From: Senimuribacter sp049852125
GTDB taxonomy: Bacteria; Bacillota; Clostridia; Peptostreptococcales; Anaerovoracaceae
Direction of reading: 5' to 3'
NCBI RefSeq assembly: GCF_049852125.1
Contig: NZ_CP187532.1
Span: 434,001 to 498,000 of the forward strand
Length of the DNA: 64,000 bases
Part shown: positions 53,294 to 62,493 of the stretch, in pieces
Numbering within the stretch: position 1 is the first letter of the stretch
Layout: each line of letters starts with the position of its first letter
Notes under the pieces: model-generated
Seen by the model: only the letters and a program-made list of their open reading frames with translations
Told to the model about the DNA's origin: nothing
The model's database searches: none
Program-made: the position numbers and the translations under genes

Positions 53294-54886
53294 ATGAAAA
53301 AATATATCTTTGTGACAGGAGGGGTTGTATCAGGACTTGGAAAGGGCATTACGGCGGCGTCTCTGGGACGGCTTTTGAAAGCAAGAGGTCTGAAGGTTGC
53401 GGCGCAGAAGCTGGATCCGTACATCAATATCGATCCGGGCACGATGAGTCCATATCAGCACGGAGAGGTTTTTGTCACGGAAGACGGCGCGGAAACAGAT
53501 CTGGACCTGGGGCATTACGAACGTTTTATCGATGAAAATTTGAACAGATTCAGCAATCTGACTACGGGGAAGGTGTACTGGAATGTATTGAACAAGGAAC
53601 GAAATGGTGATTATTTGGGGAGTACCGTGCAGGTGATTCCTCATGTGACTAACGAAATTAAATCGTTTATTTACAATGTAGGTGAAACCTCGGAGGCTGA
53701 CGTAATTATTACTGAAATCGGCGGCACCGTAGGAGATATCGAGAGCCAGCCATTTCTTGAGGCCATTCGTCAGGTATCTTTGGAAGTGGGGAAGGAAAAT
53801 TGCATCTTCATCCATGTGACGTTAGTACCGTATATCAAGAGCTCCGGCGAACATAAGTCAAAGCCGACGCAGCATTCTGTAAAAGAACTGCGCGCGCTGG
53901 GGATTTCACCAGATATCATTGTCATGCGGGTGGACGAACCGGTGGATCAGGACATCATCGATAAAATTGCGCTGTTCTGCAATGTAAAAAGGGATTGCGT
54001 CATCGAGAATATGACCCTGCCGGTCTTGTATCAGGCGCCTGTCATGCTGGAAAAATCCAATTTGAGCTGGATTGTATGCAGGGAATTGGGAATTAATGCC
54101 GGACCATGCGAACTGAAAGACTGGAGCGCTATGCTCGCCCGTATTGAAAAACGAGAGAGAAATGTGACGATCGGTTTGGTGGGAAAATACGTAAAGCTTC
54201 ACGATGCATATCTTTCTGTGGCAGAAGCGCTGCGTCACGGAGGATATGAAAATGACGCCTGCATTACTATCAAATGGATTGAGGCGGAGGATGTGACGGA
54301 GAGAAGCGCTGCAACGATATTAGGCGATGTAGATGGAATCCTAGTGCCAGGCGGCTTTGGCGATCGTGGTATCGAGGGTAAGATTCAGGCGGCGAAATAT
54401 GCCAGAGAGCATGACATCCCGTATCTTGGTATCTGCCTTGGTATGCAGACAGCGGTTATTGAATATGCCAGAGATGTGCTGGGGTATGCGGATGCAGATT
54501 CTGGAGAGTTCGCCGCAGGAGGTAAACACAATGTCATTGATTTGATGGCGGATCAGCAGGGAAATCTGCCGAAGGGAGGCACTATGCGGTTGGGAGCTTA
54601 TCCGTGCAGCGTCAAGGCAGGCACTGTATTGGAAAAAGCCTATGGCGTTTTAGAAATCAGCGAGCGTCACCGTCATAGATATGAATTTAATAATGATTAC
54701 AGAGATGAAATGGAACATGCAGGCCTTACCATCTGCGGCACGTCGCCTGACGGAAGGCTGGTGGAGGCAGTGGAGCTTGCGGACAGAAGGTTTTTTGTTG
54801 CTGTTCAGTATCATCCGGAGTTTAAGTCGAGACCTAATCATGCTCATCCGCTGTTTCGGGAATTCGTCGCTGCAGCAGTAAAATAA
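53294..54886 (+). CDS. pyrG: CTP synthase
   Basis: 530 residues from ATG 53294, preceded by GGAAGGAGAG; the frame extends upstream but the homologous N-terminus is KYIFVTGGVVSGLGKGITAA. N-terminal synthetase domain with P-loop and IGGTVGDIESQPFLEA; C-terminal glutamine amidotransferase with GGFGDRG, nucleophile CLGMQTA (about 379) and QYHPEF for the His-Glu pair. Makes CTP from UTP and glutamine. It stands alone with its own promoter. Confidence 0.98.
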   Translation: MKKYIFVTGGVVSGLGKGITAASLGRLLKARGLKVAAQKLDPYINIDPGTMSPYQHGEVFVTEDGAETDLDLGHYERFIDENLNRFSNLTTGKVYWNVLNKERNGDYLGSTVQVIPHVTNEIKSFIYNVGETSEADVIITEIGGTVGDIESQPFLEAIRQVSLEVGKENCIFIHVTLVPYIKSSGEHKSKPTQHSVKELRALGISPDIIVMRVDEPVDQDIIDKIALFCNVKRDCVIENMTLPVLYQAPVMLEKSNLSWIVCRELGINAGPCELKDWSAMLARIEKRERNVTIGLVGKYVKLHDAYLSVAEALRHGGYENDACITIKWIEAEDVTERSAATILGDVDGILVPGGFGDRGIEGKIQAAKYAREHDIPYLGICLGMQTAVIEYARDVLGYADADSGEFAAGGKHNVIDLMADQQGNLPKGGTMRLGAYPCSVKAGTVLEKAYGVLEISERHRHRYEFNNDYRDEMEHAGLTICGTSPDGRLVEAVELADRRFFVAVQYHPEFKSRPNHAHPLFREFVAAAVK

Positions 54887-55073
54887 GAGGAGGGCGGCGT
54901 CAGAATTCACTTTGTCAATTTATGCTTCCTTTCTCTGAAGATATTGTCACATTGAGATCGTTCAGGAACGATGAAGACTTGCTCTTTCAAAAATCTCTCA
55001 GAATTTTTCATATATGCGGCTCCAAATGCATATATTGGTTTTAACTTTGATTGAAGGAGCGGTGATTAAAAAC

Positions 55074-55334
55074 ATGAAGGATTACATAGAAGAGAGAGTG
55101 CTTGCGCTGGCCGATTACATTATTTCAACCAATTCGACTGTTCGAGCCGCTGCAACGAAATTCAAAGTCAGCAAAAGCACAGTACATAAAGATGTGACAG
55201 AAAGACTGCAGGAAATCAGTCCTTCTCTCGCCGCAGAAGTGAAAAATGTCCTGGACGTTAACAAGGCTGAAAGACATATACGTGGAGGTCTTGCAACCAG
55301 AGAAAAATATCATCACGAAAAAGAGAAACAATAG
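55074..55334 (+). CDS. spoIIID: stage III sporulation protein D
   Basis: 86 residues. MKDYIEERVLALADYIIST, VRAAATKFKVSKSTVHKDVT and LAAEVKNVLDVNKAERHIRG match SpoIIID over its whole length, with the helix-turn-helix at 25-45. It is a mother-cell DNA-binding regulator that follows sigma-E, so the organism probably forms endospores. ATG 55074 is chosen by homology; the nearest AAGGAG is 14 bases upstream, and GTG 55062 is a possible earlier start. Confidence 0.95.
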   Translation: MKDYIEERVLALADYIISTNSTVRAAATKFKVSKSTVHKDVTERLQEISPSLAAEVKNVLDVNKAERHIRGGLATREKYHHEKEKQ

Positions 55335-55348
55335 AATAAAAGCATAGG

Positions 55349-55385
55349 ATACCGGGGAACGCGGAGAGCGGCCTCGGTATTTTTC
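55349..55385 (+). terminator. spoIIID terminator
   Basis: ATACCGGGG / CCTCGGTAT (one G-T pair) with TTTTTC. Confidence 0.85.
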
Positions 55386-55420
55386 ATATAGAAGGATAGA
55401 TTTCGGCTTTCGCGGAAAAC

Positions 55421-55437
55421 TTAACATGAATTTAACA
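55421..55437 (+). promoter_or_regulatory. PhoP-box-like direct repeat
   Basis: TTAACA-TGAAT-TTAACA, the 6+5+6 spacing of PhoP boxes in Firmicutes, with TATAGT at 55466-55471 as a possible -10 and no normal -35. It precedes a two-component operon with a Na+/phosphate symporter. Confidence 0.7.
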
Positions 55438-55497
55438 TTTAATTTCTGGCTTTTCCGGGACGCTTATAGTAGACTTGTAGTGAAGGAGTTAAGCGAT

Positions 55498-56181
55498 ATG
55501 ATTTACTTTATAGAGGATGATGACAGCATTCGTGAGCTAGTGCTGTACACGCTGAATAATGCAGGATATACGGCAAAGGGGTTTTCCAGGCCATCTCTGT
55601 TTTGGAGCGCTGTGGAACAGGAATTGCCGCAGATGATTCTTCTTGATATTATGCTGCCGGAAGAAGACGGACTGTCTGTGCTGAAACGGTTGCGGGCTTC
55701 TGCTAAGACAGCGAGAACGCCTGTGATGATGCTGACGGCGAGAGGAACGGAATATGACAAAGTAATTGGATTGGACTATGGCGCTGACGATTATATGCCA
55801 AAGCCTTTCGGGATGATGGAGCTCCTTGCCAGAGTGAGAGCGCTTTTGCGCCGGTCTTCTAATGTGGACAGGCAGGAAGATTATCAAGTAGGAGAATTGC
55901 GCCTTTCCCTGTCAAAACACGTGGTCAAAGCAGATGGAAAGGATGTACCGCTGACACTGAAGGAGTTTGAGATTCTCGCGCTGCTGATGGAAAACCGCGG
56001 CATCGTGTTCACCAGAGATCAGCTTTTGTCCAGAATTTGGGGATACGGCTTTGATGGAGAAAGCCGTACCGTAGACGTTCACATTCGATCCCTTCGTCAG
56101 AAGCTGGGAGAATGGGGGCGGTTGATTGAAACTGTCAGAGGACTTGGATATAAAATAGGAGAGGATGTAGATGAGAAATAG
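55498..56181 (+). CDS. OmpR/PhoB-type response regulator
   Basis: 227 residues from ATG 55498 (RBS AAGGAG). Receiver with acidic pocket EDDDS, phospho-Asp in ILLDIMLPEEDG (about 51) and Lys in DYMPKPF (about 101); C-terminal winged helix (LTLKEFEILALLMENRGIVF, then ESRTVDVHIRSLRQKLG). The gene order with a histidine kinase and phosphate transporter, plus the upstream PhoP-type box, indicates a phosphate-starvation regulator that probably activates its own operon. Confidence 0.92.
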   Translation: MIYFIEDDDSIRELVLYTLNNAGYTAKGFSRPSLFWSAVEQELPQMILLDIMLPEEDGLSVLKRLRASAKTARTPVMMLTARGTEYDKVIGLDYGADDYMPKPFGMMELLARVRALLRRSSNVDRQEDYQVGELRLSLSKHVVKADGKDVPLTLKEFEILALLMENRGIVFTRDQLLSRIWGYGFDGESRTVDVHIRSLRQKLGEWGRLIETVRGLGYKIGEDVDEK

Positions 56182-57520
56182 AATTTTCAGAGGCATCTTT
56201 TTAGTTGCAATTTTGGTCTGGGTGTCTTGCCTGGTTTTAATTTTAGGAGCGCTGTATCTGCAGTACAACGGTCAGTATGCGGAGGGTCTGAGAACGCAGA
56301 CGCGCCTTGTAGAACGGGCAATAGAAATAGGCGGGCAAACTTACTTGGAGGGAATTACTCTTGAAGAAAATTACAGGATTACGCTGATTGCGGAGGACGG
56401 AACGGTGGAATATGATTCCTCTGTCGGCAAAGATAGAATGGAAAACCATAAAGATAGGCCGGAGGTGGAGGAAGCAGAGCGAACCGGATATGGAGAGGAA
56501 GTACGTTATTCTAAAACACTGGCGGAGAAAACCATGTACTGTGCTGTGCGGCTTCGTGATGGCAGCATTCTCCGAGTATCCCAGGTGCAGTTTACGATTT
56601 TTACACTGATCTTGACCATGCTTCAACCGATTCTAGTTGTTTTGTTTATGGCGGTAATTTTATCGGCTTTGCTGGCGGATCGTATTGCCAGAAGAATCGT
56701 AGACCCTCTGAATCGGATTGATTTGGAGCATCCGGAAGGGACGGAGACCTATGAGGAAGTGCGACCGTTGGTTCGACGTATCGCGGAGCAAAAGCAAGCC
56801 CTGGACAGCAGAATCAGCAGGCTGCAGACAGATGTGGACGAGAGAACCAGGGAAGCGGAATTTCGTAAAGAGTTTACTGCCAATGTGTCTCATGAGCTGA
56901 AGACGCCGTTGACCTCAATCAGCGGCTTTGCGGAGATTATCAAAACCGGTATGGTGAAAGAGGAGGACATTCCGCGGTTTGCCGCACGGATTTATGATGA
57001 GGCGCAGAGACTGATTACGCTGGTAGAGGATATCATAAAATTGTCTCAGCTGGATGAAAAACAGATTACGGAGAAAAAGGAGCGAATCGATCTGTATTTG
57101 TTGTGTCAGGATGTGGTCTTCAATCTGGAGAAACCGGCGGCAGACAGACGGATTTCGATTAGTCTTATCGGGGAACACATCTGTGCAGAGGTTGTACCGC
57201 AGATCGCAGAGGAAATCGTCTATAATCTCTGCGACAATGCTATAAAATACAATAGAGCCGGTGGAAGTGTCACGGTAGCGGTGTCTGAAAAGGATGGCCG
57301 CCCGGAGGTTACGGTATCGGATACGGGGATCGGTATCGCGGAGGAAGAATTGGATAGAGTTTTTGAACGGTTTTATCGCGTCAACAAAAGTCATTCCAAA
57401 GAGATTGGCGGTACAGGCTTGGGTTTGTCTATTGTAAAACACGGCGTAGCCTATCATGGCGCGCAGCTTAACATCGAAAGTAAACCCGGCGCCGGTACAC
57501 ATATTTCAATCCGGTTTTGA
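56171..57520 (+). CDS. PhoR-like sensor histidine kinase
   Basis: 449 residues overlapping the response regulator by 11 bases. Two transmembrane helices (about 9-32 and 140-165) frame a small extracellular sensor. Then an H-box NVSHELKTPLTSISGFAEII (His near 242), N-box NLCDNAIKYN, G1 DTGIGIAEEELDRVFERFYR and G2 GGTGLGLSIVKH. Partner of the preceding regulator; senses phosphate state, directly or through the PhoU domain of the next gene (inference). Confidence 0.93.
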   Translation: MRNRIFRGIFLVAILVWVSCLVLILGALYLQYNGQYAEGLRTQTRLVERAIEIGGQTYLEGITLEENYRITLIAEDGTVEYDSSVGKDRMENHKDRPEVEEAERTGYGEEVRYSKTLAEKTMYCAVRLRDGSILRVSQVQFTIFTLILTMLQPILVVLFMAVILSALLADRIARRIVDPLNRIDLEHPEGTETYEEVRPLVRRIAEQKQALDSRISRLQTDVDERTREAEFRKEFTANVSHELKTPLTSISGFAEIIKTGMVKEEDIPRFAARIYDEAQRLITLVEDIIKLSQLDEKQITEKKERIDLYLLCQDVVFNLEKPAADRRISISLIGEHICAEVVPQIAEEIVYNLCDNAIKYNRAGGSVTVAVSEKDGRPEVTVSDTGIGIAEEELDRVFERFYRVNKSHSKEIGGTGLGLSIVKHGVAYHGAQLNIESKPGAGTHISIRF

Positions 57521-57553
57521 TGATAATAGTTAATGAAGGAGAAAGGAACGTAT

Positions 57554-59296
57554 ATGGATATATTTTCATTTATTTCACTGTTTGGCGGACTTGCCTTGTT
57601 TTTATACGGTATGAATCTGATGTCTGCCGGATTAGAGAAGCTAGCGGGTGGTAAATTGGAGGGGATTTTAAAGAAAATGACCTCTAATCCCGTAAAAAGC
57701 TTGTTTTTGGGCATCGGCATTACGGCGGTAATTCAAAGCTCGTCAGCGGTAACCGTTATGCTGGTGGGACTTGTAAACTCAGGAATTATGCAGCTTTCGG
57801 GCACAGTAGGTGTAATCATGGGGTCAAACATTGGTACGACTGTTACCGCTTGGATTCTCAGTCTGGTTGGGATAGAGAGCGATAACGTATGGATAAGGCT
57901 TCTAAAGCCGGAATCCTTTTCTCCTATATTGGCCCTGGCCGGAATCCTTTTGATGATGACTGCGAAGAGCAGCCGAAAAAAGGACATCGGCAGCATCATG
58001 ATCGGTTTTGCGATTTTAATGTACGGCATGGACTTTATGAGCGACGCGGTGAGCCCTCTGGCGGATATGCCGGAGTTTGCGTCTATGCTAACGGCATTCA
58101 CCAATCCCCTTTTGGGAATTGTCACGGGTCTAGCGCTGACGGCAGTGATTCAAAGCTCATCGGCATCGGTAGGTATTCTGCAGGCATTATCTCTGACGGG
58201 GAGCATTTCTTATGGCATGGCGATTCCGATCATTATGGGACAGAATATCGGCACCTGCGTGACGGCGCTGATCTCCAGTATCGGTGTAAGCCGCAATGCT
58301 AAGAGGGTGGCGGTGATTCATATTTCTTTCAATATCATTGGTACGGTTATATGTATGGCTGCGTATTTTGTACTGCATTATCTGGTTGAGCTGCCATTTC
58401 TTGCAGAAGCCGCCGGGCCGGCCGGTATTGCTGTGGCGCACAGTGTCTTTAATATTACGACCACAGTACTTTTGTTGCCGTTTTCTCATCATTTAGTAAA
58501 GATAGCGGAGCACAGCGTAAAGACTGAGCCGGAGAAGGAGATTGCTTTTTTGGATGAGAGACTGCTGAATACGCCGTCGATTGCGTTATCTGAATGTAAC
58601 CACATCACGACAGAAATGGCTTACGTGGCCCAAAACGCGATGATGCATGCGATGGATGTGCTCTTTGCTTACGATGAAAAAATGGAGGCGGAAGTCGTCA
58701 GACTGGAGGGCGAAGCTGATATCTATGAAGACCGGTTGGGATCTTATCTGGTCAAGCTGTCAGGCTGTGATCTTTCTGATGCTGACAGCAAGCAGATATC
58801 AAAGCTTCTTCACACCATCGGAGACTTTGAGCGGATCAGTGACCATGCTGTCAATATTGTAGAAGCAGCGAGGGAGATTCAAGAGAAAAAAATAACTTTG
58901 TCTCCAGAGGGCATGCATGAAATCCGAACGGCTACAAAGGCGCTGCGTGAAATTTTGGATACGACCATAAAAGCTTTTGATAACGCGGATTTAGAACTTG
59001 CGCGTCGCGTAGAACCGTTGGAAGAAATTATTGACGAGCTGAGTGAGACGATTAAATTGAATCATATCAGCAGACTGCAGGCGGGCGTGTGCACGATTCA
59101 GCAAGGGTTTATCCTATCTGATATTATGACCAATTATGCGAGAGTTTCCGATCACTGTTCTAATATCGCGGTTGCGATGATTGAACTATCAAAAGCATCT
59201 TTTGAGACGCACGAGTATGTGGATAAATTGAAGACTATGGATGATCCGGCGTTCCGACAGATGTATGGAGAATATCAGAAAAAATATGCCATTTAA
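57554..59296 (+). CDS. Na+/phosphate symporter fused to PhoU-like domain
   Basis: 580 residues from ATG 57554 (RBS AAAGGA; an ATG at 57533 overlaps the first GGAG). Two inverted copies of the Na/Pi QSSS motif (TAVIQSSSAVTVMLVGLVNSG and TAVIQSSSASVGILQALS) in about eight helices, then a C-terminal PhoU-type four-helix domain (GDFERISDHAVNIVEAAREI and MTNYARVSDHCSNIAVAMIE). It imports phosphate. Located 33 bases after the kinase gene, in the same phosphate-responsive operon. Confidence 0.93.
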   Translation: MDIFSFISLFGGLALFLYGMNLMSAGLEKLAGGKLEGILKKMTSNPVKSLFLGIGITAVIQSSSAVTVMLVGLVNSGIMQLSGTVGVIMGSNIGTTVTAWILSLVGIESDNVWIRLLKPESFSPILALAGILLMMTAKSSRKKDIGSIMIGFAILMYGMDFMSDAVSPLADMPEFASMLTAFTNPLLGIVTGLALTAVIQSSSASVGILQALSLTGSISYGMAIPIIMGQNIGTCVTALISSIGVSRNAKRVAVIHISFNIIGTVICMAAYFVLHYLVELPFLAEAAGPAGIAVAHSVFNITTTVLLLPFSHHLVKIAEHSVKTEPEKEIAFLDERLLNTPSIALSECNHITTEMAYVAQNAMMHAMDVLFAYDEKMEAEVVRLEGEADIYEDRLGSYLVKLSGCDLSDADSKQISKLLHTIGDFERISDHAVNIVEAAREIQEKKITLSPEGMHEIRTATKALREILDTTIKAFDNADLELARRVEPLEEIIDELSETIKLNHISRLQAGVCTIQQGFILSDIMTNYARVSDHCSNIAVAMIELSKASFETHEYVDKLKTMDDPAFRQMYGEYQKKYAI

Positions 59297-59308
59297 CCTG
59301 CAATTTCG

Positions 59309-59337
59309 TTGAAAGATTTCCTGAAATTGTGTATAAT
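59309..59337 (+). promoter_or_regulatory. promoter of the mreB/mbl gene
   Basis: TTGAAA (59309-59314), 17 bp, TATAAT (59332-59337), within a CAATTTC/GAAATTG inverted repeat. Confidence 0.75.
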
Positions 59338-59453
59338 ACTTTTATAAAGGCTTTTTCTGCATAGATTGTGGGGAATCTGCAGTCAGTATGCATAATTTGC
59401 ATTTGAAAAGGGATATATAATACTAGGGAAAGTTTGAGAAAAGGAGTAAACAA

Positions 59454-60470
59454 ATGGCAAGTGAAGTAGGAATTGATTTAGGGACAGCGAATGTCTTAGT
59501 GTATATAAAGAATAAAGGAATTGTTCTCAACGAGCCTTCTGTTGTGGCGATCAATAAGGATACCGATGATATTCTGGCAGTGGGCGAGGAGGCAAGGCAG
59601 ATGCTTGGCAGGACGCCGGCTAATATTATCGCGGTGCGGCCATTGCGTGACGGCGTGATTTCTGATTACGATATTACAGAGAGAATGCTGAAGTATTTTA
59701 TTCGTAAAGCATGTGGCAGCGGCAGATTCTTTAAGCCTAAAATCATGGTTTGCGTACCTAGCGGTGTGACGGAGGTTGAAAAGAGAGCTGTAAGAGAAGC
59801 GGCAACCCAGGCCGGCGGCAAGGATGTTTATCTGATGGAAGAACCGGTTGCCGCGGCTATCGGCGCGGGAATTGATATCGCACAGCCTGACGGCGTTATG
59901 GTTATCGATATTGGTGGCGGCACGACAGACATCGCGGTTATTTCCCTGGGAGGTATTGTGGCAAGCACTTCCGTTAAAATGGCAGGGGACAAGTTTGACG
60001 ACGCAATTATTAAATACATGAGAAAAGTGCACAAGCTGTATATCGGTGAGCGTACTGGCGAGGAAATCAAAAAGACCATCGGTACAGCGTATCCGAGGGA
60101 AGAAAACATGAATATGGAATGCAGAGGGCGCGACCTGGTAACCGGTTTGCCGAAGACTGTCGAAGTCAGTTCCGAGGAGATTATGGAGGCTCTGGAAGAA
60201 CCGCTGCATACAATTTGTGAAGCTGTTCACAGCGTTTTGGAACAGACTCCGCCGGAGTTGGCGGCTGATATCAGCAACTCAGGTATCGTGATTACCGGAG
60301 GCGGCGCTTTGCTCTACGGCATCGATCGTCGTATTGAAGAACGGACGGGTATCAAAGTCCGCATTGCGGAAGATCCTACTTCTTGTGTTGCTATCGGAAC
60401 AGGTAAAGCGCTTAACGAGTTGGAATCCCTTGAAGGAAATTCCCTTAACAGACGGGCACCGTATTTATAA
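59454..60470 (+). CDS. MreB/Mbl rod-shape actin homologue
   Basis: 338 residues. Actin-fold motifs: phosphate 1 GIDLGTANVLVYIKNKGIVL, connect 1 CVPSGVTEVEKRAV, phosphate 2 VMVIDIGGGTTDIAVISLGG, and adenosine motif GIVITGGGALLYGID near 276. It polymerises under the membrane and guides elongation of the side wall. Lying near spoIIID it resembles Mbl/MreBH paralogues of spore-formers, but mreCD do not follow, so it is not the main mre operon. RBS AAAGGAG. Confidence 0.94.
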   Translation: MASEVGIDLGTANVLVYIKNKGIVLNEPSVVAINKDTDDILAVGEEARQMLGRTPANIIAVRPLRDGVISDYDITERMLKYFIRKACGSGRFFKPKIMVCVPSGVTEVEKRAVREAATQAGGKDVYLMEEPVAAAIGAGIDIAQPDGVMVIDIGGGTTDIAVISLGGIVASTSVKMAGDKFDDAIIKYMRKVHKLYIGERTGEEIKKTIGTAYPREENMNMECRGRDLVTGLPKTVEVSSEEIMEALEEPLHTICEAVHSVLEQTPPELAADISNSGIVITGGGALLYGIDRRIEERTGIKVRIAEDPTSCVAIGTGKALNELESLEGNSLNRRAPYL

Positions 60471-60511
60471 TGGTCTGCCCCAAGAACGAAGTGATTGATC
60501 AGGCAGACCTT
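60471..60511 (+). other. hairpin directly after mreB/mbl
   Basis: GGTCTGCC...GGCAGACC stem, followed at 60512-60550 by CCGGCTTCAGCCGG nested in GCGTTCC/GGAACGC. Strong folding but no T tract, so an RNA stabiliser or pause element rather than a plain terminator. Confidence 0.5.
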
Positions 60512-60661
60512 ATGCTGGCGTTCCCCGGCTTCAGCCGGAATGGAACGCGTCGTATAATAGAGTTGTCCCGATTTGCGAAGCAAGGATTAGAAATACCGTG
60601 AATTGGTGTGTTAGCGCTTCATGGCGAGTGTCTTTTTGACACTTTATCGGATAAATCACAG

Positions 60662-60715
60662 GGAATGTGTCAATATTGAAATTCGTGGTTTTGCGAAAAT
60701 GACACATTCCTTTTT
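60662..60715 (+). terminator. terminator in the mreB downstream region
   Basis: GGAATGTGTCA / TGACACATTCC, 11-bp perfect stem, then TTTTT. Confidence 0.8.
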
Positions 60716-61359
60716 ATGTAAAGTGATAATCTCTCATTGCGGTTGCTATACGTAATTTTTTCTCTAAGACCAAAAAAATGACACACTACCCAAATTTAAG
60801 AATTCTTGTGTCAGAAACTGTGTTTCACAGTGATGTAGAGTTACACTTGATGTAACGCCTTACCCATAAAAACATATCTGAAAGAAACCCTATCGCCGCA
60901 CTCGAATCTCAGAATAAGATTATAGAAGCCAACGCGCAGCTTTTCATCATCTTTTTGTTGTATGTTGCGTTAGTCCATGAAAAGACGCAGGTTTTTGAGA
61001 TCTTTTTATTGTTTATTGCGCGACTTGTTCAATTATATCCCGGATTTTGTTGTTTTTTGCCATATTTAATCAAAAAATAACAAAAAATCCTGCATAATTT
61101 CTTTGTTCGCGCAACATCCTGAAAAAAGTAGGCAAAAAGCTGCGTTTTTTAGTGGCTGCACGCAATTTACCTCCAAAAACAAGCAAATACCTGCGCGCCT
61201 CATATCTATCCTATCTATCGTAGGCAGCTCACGGTGCAAAGTTCTGTTTTTCGTGCATTTGCGGTGCTTACCATATAAGAATCCCTTTACACGACCTCAA
61301 AAACCGGGTATCATAAAAGTAGTGAAATTTAGAGAATAGAACGGGAGTATGCATAAAAA
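60716..61359 (+). other. long AT-rich non-coding stretch
   Basis: About 640 bases without a convincing gene. It has repeated TTTTTG-rich runs and two more TGACAC/GTGTCA motifs. A 78-codon frame at 61103-61339 has no RBS and no recognisable features. No known RNA motif recognised. Confidence 0.4.
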
Positions 61360-62490
61360 ATGAAATTAGAACTGATCGCGACTGCGACCTTTGGGCTGGA
61401 AGCGGTGGTAAAGCGGGAAATACAGGAGCTTGGCTACAAAATTATTAAATCTGAGGACGGGAAGATCACCTATCTGGGCGATGAGCGAGCCATCGTCAGG
61501 AGCAATTTGTGGCTTCGCAGCGCGGATCGGGTGCTGCTCAAAATGGCGGAATTTGAAGCAGTGGAATTTGAGGAATTGTTTCAGCAGACACGGGGTCTTG
61601 CCTGGGAGGAGCTGATACCTATGGACGGCAAGTTCACTGTAACAGGAACTTCCGTCAAATCAAAACTGCACAGCGTGCCTGCCTGTCAGAGCATCGTGAA
61701 AAAAGCGGTTGTGGAGCGGCTGTGGGAGTATTATTGTGTGGAACGCTTTGAGGAAACAGGGGCGGAATACACTATCAAAGTAACGATTTTGAAGGACAAC
61801 GTGACGCTGACAGTAGACACTAGCGGAAAGGGACTACACAAGCGAGGTTATCGAGTCTGCGATGTGGCGGCGCCAATCAAAGAAACCCTGGCGGCGGCTA
61901 TGGTGCAGCTGTCCTTTTGGCGTGCGGGAAGATTGCTGATTGATCCTTGCTGTGGCAGCGGCACGATTCCCATCGAGGCAGCGATGCTCGGCAGAAATAT
62001 CGCGCCGGGTCTGAACAGAAGCTTTGCTTCGGAGGGCTGGGAACTGATACCGAAGGAATTTTGGAAGGAAGAACGGAAGAAGGCCTTTGAATCGGTTAAC
62101 TATGATGCGGAATTGAAAATTATGGCCTTCGATGTAGATTCAAAAGCCATCGAAGCGGCAAAGGAAAACGCTATTGAGGCGGGCGTGGACGACTGCATCA
62201 TTTTTAAACGCATGAATATGCAGAGGATGGAAGCCAGAGAATCGGGCGGTATTATCATCACTAATCCACCATATGGCGAGAGAATTGGCGAAAAGCAGCA
62301 AATTGAGAATATCTATCGCAAGTATAACGAGTTTTTCAGAGAAAATCCGACCTGGTCGTTGTTTATGATTACAACCGACAAGGACGCGGAGGCAAAGACA
62401 TTTGGCAGGCCTGCAGATAGGCGTCGGAAATTATACAATGGACGACTGGAAGTCTGTTATTACCAATTTCATGGAAAAAAGGAGTTCTAG
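61360..62490 (+). CDS. THUMP-domain RNA guanine-N2 methyltransferase (RlmL/YpsC-like)
   Basis: 376 residues. N-terminal ferredoxin-like and THUMP domains (about 1-155; LIATATFGLEAVVKREIQEL, KVTILKDNVTLTVDTSGKGL), then SAM motif I DPCCGSGTIPIEAAML (about 196) and catalytic motif IV NPPYGER (about 305). Methylates guanine N2 of 23S rRNA in characterised relatives. Only three bases before the next gene, so the two are co-transcribed. Confidence 0.92.
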   Translation: MKLELIATATFGLEAVVKREIQELGYKIIKSEDGKITYLGDERAIVRSNLWLRSADRVLLKMAEFEAVEFEELFQQTRGLAWEELIPMDGKFTVTGTSVKSKLHSVPACQSIVKKAVVERLWEYYCVERFEETGAEYTIKVTILKDNVTLTVDTSGKGLHKRGYRVCDVAAPIKETLAAAMVQLSFWRAGRLLIDPCCGSGTIPIEAAMLGRNIAPGLNRSFASEGWELIPKEFWKEERKKAFESVNYDAELKIMAFDVDSKAIEAAKENAIEAGVDDCIIFKRMNMQRMEARESGGIIITNPPYGERIGEKQQIENIYRKYNEFFRENPTWSLFMITTDKDAEAKTFGRPADRRRKLYNGRLEVCYYQFHGKKEF

Positions 62491-62493
62491 CTG

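Noticed and set aside
61103..61339. 78-codon frame before the methyltransferase gene
   Set aside because: No RBS, low-complexity translation and no recognisable domain.
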